Positions 30,816 to 42,800 of a stretch of DNA of 64,000 nucleotides are shown here, in pieces (position 1 is the first letter of the stretch; each line of letters begins with the position of its first letter). The DNA comes from Biomphalaria glabrata (taxonomy: Eukaryota; Mollusca; Gastropoda; Planorbidae). The position numbers and the translations under genes are program-made. The stretch spans positions 9,922,645 through 9,986,644 of the forward strand of contig NC_074720.1 of assembly GCF_947242115.1 (NCBI RefSeq). Reading direction: 5' to 3'. The notes below the pieces were generated by a model. It worked only from the letters and a program-made list of their open reading frames with translations. It was not told the DNA's origin and ran no database searches.

Positions 30816-33800
30816 AGGCAAGAAAAACTAACAGGTTTTCAGGTTTTTCAATAAAGAACATATAAAGCAATTGTCTGTGAGTGATGGCGAATGTCACAAA
30901 CCTCTATAGAAGATATTTGTTTTACAGATGTTGGAACTATATCAAAGGATTTTAGGGTTAGAAAATGTTGACCAGTTTAATCTCCCGTTAAACGTCATAA
31001 CCATTAGTACAAACACTTATAAGATATTATACAGGAATTGTCTTACCTTCATGTGCAGGTGCTTCTGACACCAGACTTCAGGACACTGGAAGAGAGCTTA
31101 TTAAATGCCACCAACAAAGCTTGCGTTGACCTGAGTGAGTCACTGGCACACTAGTAAAATAGAATAGGTTTTTTTTTTCCTCCTTCTTAGCTATCTTTAT
31201 CAAAGTTCCATAACCTTTCCTAGAGCAGTGCTACAAGTATTTTGTGAGTCATCTTTCCTGATTCTCGAAATAATTATGTTAAACTGTTAAACTTAATACA
31301 GATCATCAATTTATAAGTTTAATTTTCAAAGAAAAAAAAAAAAGACATCGTGGAATGATGTAACATAATAAACTTAAATAGACAGTGGTAAATATTCAGC
31401 GTTTAGGAAAAGTTTAATTCTGCCAATGTTTATAATTTAAATAAATGGTACAAAAACTTTTTTTTCTTTTGCCCCTTAAGAAAGAAATTGACCTGCTCCT
31501 CCTGTCTCAGTTGTCAGGACATCGCACACTCTCCCCCCCCCCACCCCCATACACACACACCTCGCCAGATGGGCCATCCCCACAGTTTGAGAAACTCTGT
31601 GTTAGAATCATTATGTAAAACATTCTTGCCTTCTTTGTCAATCTTGTCAGCTTTAGTTAGATCTATCTAACCCTGTTTCTGCTTTATATTTTCATTATTC
31701 GTTCCAACAAGAACAGCTTTAATAATTAGATATTTCATAGTGTTATGTTTAGTTTGCTTTTTAACTTTTATATCATAATTTATTAACATTGTCCTAAACT
31801 TTTTACTTCAATGCCATTACAAAGACACGAGTGATGTCACGATTTTTTTTTCAAAAATGTTGAAATTTTTTTTTTTTTTAAACTAATTGGCAGAAAAAAA
31901 ATGATAAAAACAAGTTGCACATTTTGATGCTTTACTAAAATAATTGTATACATTTTTTAGCTTTCAGGGACCTGAATAAATGACACACTTTAGTGACTAA
32001 ATTAAATCGCTCAACAAGTTTTGCATCTCACACATAGTAAACGTTTCGATGATCATCTAATAATTGAATTTAAATCAATAGTGTTTTTTTTTTTACTCTG
32101 CAATTTTCAATGGTTGCTAAATATGTAAAGAAAGGAAACATTTTACTTTTCAATATAGCCTAAGTCTACTTTCTCACCAACTTCAATATAGCCTAAGTCT
32201 ACTTTCTCACCAACTTCAATATAGACTAAGTCTACTTTCTCACCAACTTCAATATAGCCTAAGTCTACTTTCTCAGCAACTTCAATATAGCCTAAGTCTA
32301 CTTTCTCAGCAACTTCAATATAGCCTAAGTCTACTTTCTCACCAACTTCAATATAGCCTAAGTCTACTTTCTCAGCAACTTCAATATAGCCTAAGTCTAC
32401 TTTCTCACCAACTTCAATATAGCCTAAGTCTACTTTCTCACCAACTTCAATATAGCCTAAGTCTACTTTCTCACCAACTTCAATATAGCCCAAGTCTACT
32501 TTCTCACCAACTTCAATATACAATCGTTAAACTCCAATTATTTTACAACACTTTTAGACCTTTGTTCTTGTACTTTTTTAAATTATGAATCCATCTTAGT
32601 CTTTCATCGTGTAACAATTGCAAACACAATGTTTAGTTCATGATTTGGATGGTCGCTGAAACGTTTCTTTTTAACTTTGCACCCAGGCTTGTAGATAGAT
32701 CTAGGTCATGGAGAACAAATATTAATGCCATTATATTGTGTTGTCTTCTATTTTGGTTTTCAGGCAATGGAACCGTGTGATTTTTCTTACATATCAGAGA
32801 CAATATAACTCCCCGACACCTCCTCCGAAGTTGTGATTGATATTTGATCATTTTTTTTTAAAATCTGCATGGTTTATATAATGTGCATGATAACTTTATT
32901 GTTATTGTTTTTTCTTTGGTAAAGATTCTAATCATTGCTAGGATTTCGCAGAATGCGTTGACTCCCATATTGACCTCGTATTCGTCCTTGACACGTCCTC
33001 CAGAGTTGACTTGGAGACTTTTAGAGAGATGATCAACTTCGTCAAAGACTTTCTCGCCTTCGCCTTCGTCGACAATGGGAATTTCCGCGTGGGGGTGATG
33101 ACCTACAGCGACTCGGCCAACGTTTTATTTCAGATGACCACATTTGACAGGAGCAAGCAGAGCATGATGGACGCCCTTAGCGCCCTGCAGTACACACCCA
33201 GAGCAGGGAGCAACTTAGCGGGCGCCATGACGCTGCTGAAAGAGATGTTCACGACCAGAAATGGCGATAGGATAGAGGCGCCAAATGTCGTTATTTTGCT
33301 CAGCGCCACCTACTCCAATATTAATCAAGGCTCAACAATTAGAGAGGCAGAATCAGTCAGGGCGCAAAGTATACAAATATTTACTGTAGGTACGTACATT
33401 GGAAACCTTAGCCTTTTACACAAACTCTATTATGCAATGTTTTGATTTTTTAGATCTATCAAAACTAATATATTCAAGTGGCTGATCATGTAAAATGTAT
33501 CTTTCGATGTATTTACATGTTAATGAGGATGTCAAGTGGCCATTTTAGATTCTTTAGGATTTTACTATTTATGTTCTTTATTTCATTAAACATATGTGGG
33601 GGCGCTGTGGCTGAGTGGTAAAGCTCTCGGCTTCCAAACTGATGGTTCAGGGTTCAAATCCTGGTGAAGACTGGGATTTTCAATTTCGGGATTTCAGGGC
33701 GAATCTGAGTCAACCCAATTATAATGGGTACCTGACTTTAGTTGGGGAAAAGTAAAGGCGGCTGGTCTTTATGCTGGAGACATGACACCCTCGTTAACCG

Positions 33801-36800
33801 TGGGTCACAGAAACAGATGATATTTACATCATCTTCCCTTTACATCGCAAGGTCTGAAAGGGGTACTTTACTTTACTTTTGCACATATAAGGATGTACCA
33901 CAATCTACTTTTATTTGTTAGGTATTGGAATCAACACTGCCATAGAGTTGGACGGTGTAGCCAGCAAGCCGTTGGTAAATAATTCCTTCGCACTGTCCAG
34001 TTTCTATCAATTGAGACCAGTCATCGAGAGGGTATATAACAGTTTCAATAAATTTTGCGAAAGTAAGTGTCTACCTTTCTTGTCAGGTTTAGGTTCGAGG
34101 CTATTGTATGCTCTCGTCACGCATGCTTGTATTGTAAATATCTTGTAATGACGTATTCGGAGACTACGATCGCAAAGGCGTGGTCATTGTTTTATAGTTC
34201 ACACATGTTGGAAATGAAACGTTTTGATAACATAGTGGTCTCAAGTCACAGACGCAAGAAGCAAACATGAGCTTATGGCCAGAGGTGCACAGTCCACATT
34301 AGCCTTAATAAGATAAGACGAAGGTCTAGCTCTCTAAATTCTCTCAGATGCGCTCCTTGGTCATGGCGGCATTTTTGTATAATTTCGTATCTTGAACAAG
34401 GAGTCCACTAGTACGTAGTTTGGCTGCGATAGAAGAAAGAAATCTGGAGACTGAATGTACTGAATACAGAGATGAGGTAGATAGCGAGGTAGAAGTGTGT
34501 ATGAGAGAAAGAGTGAGGAAATAAAACGAGAAATAAAGATCTCGCAAAAAAGCATAAAAATTATTTGCCTACATTTCTTAAACCCAGGTGCTTCTCATTG
34601 TTAAAAAAAGGTTGATTTATTTTTCATTTCAAAATTATACAAAAGTAAATGTTCTATATTCATATTATTACAATTATTGTTTGAAAGTTATTTTTTTAAA
34701 AATATTAACTATTCGTTATTAGAGCGCAAGTTATAAGCAAAAACTTTGCTATTCTGAATGTCTGGTTTATATCTGAGAGATTATTGCATGGACACAGTCC
34801 TTTAGTTGCATGTTTAGTATAAGTGTTCCAACGTGTTGTGTGTTGTGTGTTGTGATCCAAACTGACCATAACATCTATTGTCTCCTCACACAGAAGACTA
34901 CGTAATGAGTATCTCCGTCACAGAAGGCACGTGCATGTCTAAATATAGATGTTTTGTCCTAGTTTGATGGAAATATGTTTTGGAGAAAAAAACACATTGA
35001 TTTCGTTTTAGTTAAAATATTTTATTAATGTCTTTTAGATCTCGCTGCCATTTTCATTTGTTTATTATTCATTATTTATTTCTTATTTCTGTTAATTGTT
35101 TTCATTTAAGATTTTTTTTTGTTTTTGGCTGACAAGCACCTTGAGTTAATATCCTATTCCTTTTTGTTTAATTTTATTTCAGCATGGTTCTTGATGTAAG
35201 CTTAATCAAAACTAGAGAATCTCTTCATATTTCGAGCTTAACATTTTAGTTTCAAATTATTTGTTTTAATTTTTTCTCGTCCAGAGTCCTCAGTAATAAA
35301 GTTCACATTGTTTTATTTGTTTGTGAAGTCTTAATGTCTTACAATTTTAAACAAATTCCGTTATAAAATGTTTTGCCGAAGAATGAGCTACATAGTTGGA
35401 TTGTTTGAAATGTCTGTATGTATTAGAGTATTTAGTTACTTCGTAATACCTTTCAACTCAAATATTGTTTTGTTGTTTTCAGTCAAAATACTACAATGTA
35501 ATCATTCAGTAAAATAATAAAATGAAACTCTAAAATAAAGACAAAAAGATGAACAAACGCGGGCTCAAGAAAACAAGACACACACTCTGCCTAAGTGCGC
35601 GTTTATTGTAATACTAGCAGTTCACGCCAGCTATCCCCCTTTCATTTGTTCCCAGGCTGTATAGTGTTTAGTATGCACCCCCCCCCACGACACATACAGG
35701 CACTCATATTTCGAGAACGTTCATTCGAGTAGAACTTTTACTGATCGTCTGAAAGGAACCGGAAATGACGTAAGGTATAATAAATATAATTAGACTTTGG
35801 GAAAAAAAAATTAAATACAGAATTTGTGGGGTTTTTTTAAATGCTTTATATGTAGACTGTGGCCTGTAGGGGAAATAAAGAAAAGAAAATACAAAGGTTT
35901 GATAGAAATCGTGTGGGTATTCTCGAATAGCTGTCGCCAGATTGCAAATACGTTAAATCTGGTTCTTAGTGAGTTCAAAGGAACCTGTGTACGAAATTGT
36001 TTAAGAGAACTCGTGATCAATGAATGATTGGTAATTTGCAAATATATATTTTCTGTGCGTTCATCTTTAAATGGATAACTTTATAACATTCTTATCTAGA
36101 TGGTTAGTGCATCAGAATAGAGATATAACCCTTGCATTTAAGAAGAAAATCAATTTTATTACATAATAAATGGGTTTTCGTAATAATCTTTATTTACAAA
36201 TATTATAAGCAAATTTTAACTGTAAAGACTTACAGCGTCTTTATGTTTAATACAAGCATTCGTTTTACATTCAATCTAAATAGGTCTTGCAGCTGCTCAC
36301 ATATAAAATGCGCATTGTTCTGAAATGTTTTATTTGATTGTTTCCCTTTTTTTTGGTTTCTTGCTCATGGCACTTGTTAAGTTGCGGTTTGCACTTTGTC
36401 AATGTTTGCTTAGAACAGACAGAAGTTTTTAGTTTAGTCCTTAACATCACTGGTTAAATAACCTTTTCATTTGAGCACATATTTGTTTTCGTCCTTTGTT
36501 TATCACTTCGAGCACAAGCATTCTTTGTTTCCCTTGTTAGTACCCACCTGGTTCTATTTGTGATTAACAGTTGCACAAATCTTGTTTCACTGTTCACTTT
36601 CTCACACTGCACAATTAACATTTTCGTTTCACTTTTTTTTTCAGAAAATTTACGAAATTTTAGTTTCTGCTTTTTTAACTTTAAGCCTAACACTATTTTT
36701 TTTTTAAATCTATTTGCCATAGGATTAAGAAAATAGTCTAAGCCATAATTTCTTGATATTGTTGTTATGTAAATATATATTTCATCTACTTAAATGAATA

Positions 36801-39800
36801 AACATAATAGCTATTATATTTACAATTTAATTTTTTATTTTTTTTTTACAATTCATGTGTTCATTTGTTTTCAGGATTAATATTATGTTAGTTATCACTT
36901 ATTTAAAAAAAAAATCGTATTGCTATGTTTTTTGTATTTTTTGTAATTATACAGCATTGATGATGTAGTATTAAAATTTAAAAAATAAACTAATTGAGAA
37001 CAATGTTATTCGGCTGCAGTAATCAAGTCAATAAATTAACATTTGATAGTGTAAATTCGAAATTTTTCATATTTTTGAAGATATTAATAAACTGTTTTTC
37101 TCTCCCTCTCCCGTTCCTTGCAGGCCCACCTCCAGTTCCAGGTAGGACCTAGATTGTTCTATGTGTTTTTATTTTCTTGTTATCTTGGGTTGTTCACTAA
37201 GGAATCATCTTCTTTTTTTAAGTAACGTCTGTATTATATAAGGAATGACATTGAACTTTGTTGAGTTAATAACTTAATTTGCAATTGATAAACTCTCTAA
37301 ACATTGTCGCAATAGTTGCTATAACTATGTAATCGAGTGTCTAGAATATGATGTTCAGTAATGTTCCTACTCGGGTAAAAAAAAAAATTGGTGGGAAAAA
37401 AGTTCATTTGGAATCTAATTGTTGAAAAGTTTGAAATCTTAAATGACCTAAATTGTTAGTGAGAATTAATAAATTTATGTCTACTCATTTGCTTTTTCAT
37501 CCCCGAATTAGGTTGCTACATGGGCTACAGTGACCTATGGCTAGTCTTGGACGTGTCTAGTGTCTCGGAAGGTATGGCCCGCACTGACTATACTGGTGAC
37601 TTCGCCAAGCTGAAGAATGGAGTCGGGAAAATGATGGAGATTATCTTGGTAGGTATCTTTCCTAAGTCCTACGTGAGTTCATTACTTTGTTTTTATTCCT
37701 TTACTTGGTAATCCTGCATTATTCATAACTCCATCAGTGTCCTCCGAGTCAACGCCAAGCGACTACAAATCTTACACTAAAAATAATCATTTAAGCGCTA
37801 AAATTTTGTTCCTCTGAATTCTTTCTATTATATCGTCATGTCAGCTTTTTCTGTAGCTCCACCTGAGGCATAGGCTCCCAAACCAGCTTCCTCCAGGCGT
37901 ATCTGTTCCTTGGCATTCTCTCGAATTGGGAAGCGTGGTCGAGTGGCCAAGTGCGCTTGAACTTGGCTTGGCTTGGCTACCTAGAAGGAGGCTCGAGGTT
38001 CGACACCCGACTTGGGCAGAGTTGTGTTTACTGAGCGCCTAAAGGCAGCACGGAAAACCAACTCCTAGATACCCCCTCCCCCCCACTCCAATGAGATTGG
38101 ACCAAAATCGCTCTGAGCAAGCTATAAGCGTGAAAGTAGCGCTATATAAAAGCTATATATGTAATTATACTCAGGTCTTGCTCATCTGCTTGGCATCTGT
38201 AACCAAATCTTGGTGCCATGTATTTATGGGCCCACTCATCTTCCTCTTTCCTTTTGGGTTCAAAGTGAGGGCTTGTCTTGTGATGGTGGGTGCTGGCAGC
38301 ACCTCTGAAGGATATCTTCTTTAATGGGCTTCTTCTTTGTTGTTTTTTTACTCAGTTCCTCTTTAGTGACCTTTTTGGACTATACTATACTATACACACT
38401 ATAATTTTTGGATTAGAATACCTGGTATACTTTTTTGCTCATTATTGAATGTACACGTATTTAAGTCTGAGAAAAAGAAACTTCAACAAACTCCTGACAA
38501 AAGAAGGGTCAAGGGTCAGTCTCATGTTTAATTTTAAAAAAAGAATGATAAATGTATTATAAGAATCATAAACGATTACTGTTGTGACACGGTTACTGTG
38601 TGGTCAACCGTGACACACGGCCAAGTGTTGGGTATCGGAGTGTTAGGGGACTTAGGGGAAGTGACGAGTGTGTAAACAAGAAGAGAGGGAGTCATCTAGT
38701 AAAGTTGGGAGATCTGTATATAATGTTTGCTTTGTATATAAGTTATGTTGAAATACTTCACAATTAAAAGGCACCTTAAACGTAAAGGGACATGTTTCTT
38801 CACAAATACATTATTGTTTTTTTTAATCATAGGACCCTAGCGTACAGAACACAGATATCCACACAGGTCTGGTGACTTTTAGTGACTATGCCAGGACTCT
38901 TGTTGACATCAGCACTCCTAATTCAGCGATACAGGCCCAGAATTATGTGAACACCCTCCCCAACGGAATACAGCAGGTTAGCGAAACAAAACAGCATTAG
39001 CTACTTGATTTTATAATTATTTTTATTTCTTTAATAGAAAGAACAAATCATTATAAATCCATTTCATTTGTATCTTACTTAATATTTCTGGGTATCGTCT
39101 CTGACAGAGTGGCGCCTCGCTGGTGGCGGCACTTAGACTCATCACCACCAGGGCCCGTGATCAGAACTATAAGAGCTATGTGGCTATTGTCGCCCCTGAA
39201 ACCACCTACCAGAATGACCTTGCCAACATTCAGAATGAGTTCAACAGGTAACAAAAAAAAAAACAACACTAAAATCTTCTTAGTAAGACCATTTTATTTT
39301 ACTTTAAACAATCCGTAGGTTTCGACTCGAATGATATAAGAAAGTGATGCCAACCTTCGATCCGAGGGCCACATCCATCCCTTCACGTGATGCAATCTGG
39401 CTGTTGAAACTTTCGTCTATTGTGCTAAAAAAACTGAAAATAAATACGGAAATGTATACCTCCCAGAAGATAGTTTGAGTATTACTGATGTAAGATACAG
39501 AATTGTTTAATTAAAACTAAACCAGCAATAATACATAGAGCACTGGAACCTAATTTAGAAACTCTAATTACATACCCAGATTTATACATTCCACATTCCA
39601 TATGTTAGAACAATTTTCAGTGCAGCAATTTTGACTTAGAAGAAATAACTATTCTTTGTCATTAGCTTCGTATTGGAGATTTCATACGTCAGGCTCATTA
39701 AAAAGGTTACTTAGTCCAACTATATCTAAAACTAACGGAATGTCAGTATACTGGTCATAAGCAAAGCTTTGTAGTCTGTATAATTTTAAAAGACGGAATA

Positions 39801-42800
39801 TAAAGCAAAGGGAAACAACTATATATAAATATATAGCTCTGTTATATACAATAATGTGCATAGAACAGAGTTATCTTCTCTTTACTCTTTACTAGACCAT
39901 TAAGTTCAGAACAAAACTTGTTTTCAAGCCTTGGTGTCTTCTTTCTTCCAGGTTGAAGGCTTTGGGCTACACCATCGTCCCTTTCGTTGTCCTCAACAAC
40001 AGAAATCTCAACTTGATGAGCCTCCAGCAGCAGGCCAGCGGCTACAACTACCTCTACAGCATTACTGGCTACAATGAACTGGAAGCAGCTACCAAGAACT
40101 TCACCAGGGACCGTCTCTGTTACGGCTATGTCGCCCCAACACGTACGTGTATAGAGTATCTTCCTACTATGGTTTCGAAGGCTCAAATACTATCCGAAAA
40201 AATTCCTCTGTTTAAGTGTAAGGAGATGAAATAAAATAAAAGTTCTGCTGTTGTTAAAATGACGCAATAAGTGTTATCTCGACTTATGACACTATGCATA
40301 ATTGAGACAGTTCATATAGCACTTGGATTAGTATTGTATGGACATTACTTCATTATGTTTGGTAAACTGAAATATTCGTAAGGGCGGCAGCCTCTAAATG
40401 TTAATGAACTGTATGGTCTGTGTAGACGACCTCAGTTTGTTTCACACACAGATACATAATTGATCGCTTAATATTTTACATATTACTAACTGTTTACAAC
40501 GGCATACGGTCGTGTGGTGTACTTTTCGGACTGTTGTCGCGAGTTCTCTCCCTACCCGCTTACATCGAGACCATTCTTTATACAAGGCCTGAGCACTGAC
40601 CTGTGACGTCACAACCTGTGGGATGTTTAGACCAAAAGCTCTTTGTCACGTCATACAGACCTGTGACGTGGCAACGAGCTATTGGTCTAAACTGCCGAAA
40701 GGTTGTGACGTTACAGCTCAGTGTTCAGGCCTCCTATAAAGAATGGTCTCGCTTATATCCCTTGCCATCCTGCGGGATCTCCTTGCCCGAAGGGACACCT
40801 AAACATGTAAATCAATACATAAACAAATGATGGGTTCACTATCATCTTCACCTTTACCTATCTCTGAGTCTAATGAACCATTGGGGCACCACACATAATC
40901 TGTTGACCGTCTTTCTCCATTCCTTTCTGTTTTTTGATCTATAGAACATCTTTCAGTGACATGCCTATCCATTCTCTTAAGTTGTCTTTCCATCGCGTTC
41001 ACTGTCTGCCTCTTCTTCTTTTCCCTGGTACTGTTCGCTGGAGGAAGGTCATTGCGAGTCCCGAGGACCTTAGAATATGGCCATAATTTGCGTTTTTCGA
41101 CAGTGGTCAGCAGGTCATAGTGTGTCTGATTTTTCGTAGTTATCCAGTTTCTAATCTTTTTATTTTTAATGCGGTTTTTCTATGTGTAATCTATATTGTT
41201 ACATTCTTCTTATCTAGGCCACTGTAAACACTGCCCAGCAACACAACACATCTCAAACACATCAACTTGACAACAAGAGCTTTAATAAACAAGGTGGCGG
41301 TTTATTTACAATTACATCAACAATAGCCAATAAACACAATCGGCTACACCGACTTCAAATGCTTTGCAACACAACAGAACTGCCTAATAAACACTACAAG
41401 TCTTTCTCTGTCTACTTCTAGACTCGTACAGATACATTTTCAAGGACTCACTGTCTTACACACAGTCCTTACTGCTTGCTGTCCTGGACTCAACTGACTC
41501 CTTTCTTACACGCCCTGTCTCTGGTCCGTGAAGGCTCTCGTCACATGACCACAGCACGGGCCATATTAGCTTGTATAGAGGTACTGTCCCTTGTTTAACA
41601 GCCGTTGACCTATGTGATTCGCCTTAGTCTCGTGTGTCAATAGGTCACACACACATTAACCCTTTCAGTTCGTCATTAGGGTTATAACAATATTATCTCC
41701 ATAGGATCTCAATACATCTACTATACATTTGCAAAAATATGAAGTAACAAATCGAAAGCTTACGAATTGAACCAGACCAGTAGTAAAGTTAAAACAAGAA
41801 ATCAAATAAAAACCTGAATTTTTAAAAATTATTCAACTTGCGACAAGCGACTGAAATATTTATTGCCAAGAAAACTCATTTAATTTATTACGATTATTTT
41901 TTCAAAATTCTAGCTTCACCATCTGGCGGACTCTGTGACAACAGCGGCCACAGACAGAATGGAATGGACGTGGTGCCACATCCCAGCGACTGCGACAAAT
42001 ACATCCAGTGCTACTACAACAACATTACCATGCTGGACATTGGCGTGGTCAGAAACTGTCCAATGGGCCTCCACTGGAATCAACCAAGCAAGACATGCCT
42101 TAATACTACTCAAGTCAGGTGCACAAAAGGTACGGTTGCATCATCTTCTCACTAATAACAAATAACATTTTTATAGGTTCGTTCTAAATAGTACGTGTAA
42201 CTATCTAAGCTTTTAGCTAAATGAATAAAAATTTAAGTAATTTTGTTCTTGAAGAAATAAACTTTTATCAAATAGATCGCTGCAGAGAGGACTGTGAACC
42301 ATTTAAAATGGAAGGGGCTTGTGGTGCCTTCTGGGATTGTGAAAACGGCGTCTCTGTTCCCAAGTGTTGCCCACCGTCATTCGCTTTTGTTTCCGGTGTC
42401 GGCTGCCAGCTAGACTTCAGATGTAAAGACATGTGCCAGGCGGAGAAATGGTGTGGTGAGTGTTGTATGAGTGTCCAGAAAGCCTGTTTCACTGTTCTTC
42501 AGTTCTATCCGTTTTTAGCAGGGTTGGGATTTACAAAGTAAGAAACTAAAATATGCAAAACAAATTTGGTGCTCTGAGAGTAGAGCGGAGACTGTTAGGA
42601 TCTTAATACGCAATATAAAGTAAATTTACAATTTAATGATAACAGATCACATGATTATGGCTGAAGAAGCGCAAGTTCAATATTATATCTACAAAACAAT
42701 TTTATTTGATTGTTGTTTTATTTGTTCAAGTATGTATACTATGTCTTTTATAGGTATGATATCTGGTTCATAACTTTCATAAAACTGCACAATGAATGTC

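Noticed and set aside
32143-32523. 126-codon minus-strand frame YIEVGEKVDLG
   Set aside because: 33-base minisatellite inside an intron of the Pif-like gene; open only because of the period.
33598-33680. tRNA gene
   Set aside because: A and B boxes are present, but the stem pairing is poor and the SINE core and tail follow. It is a SINE head.
37928-38010. tRNA-Ser/Leu gene
   Set aside because: Same reasoning; the sequence continues into a SINE body with a TATAAAAGC end also seen in relatives.
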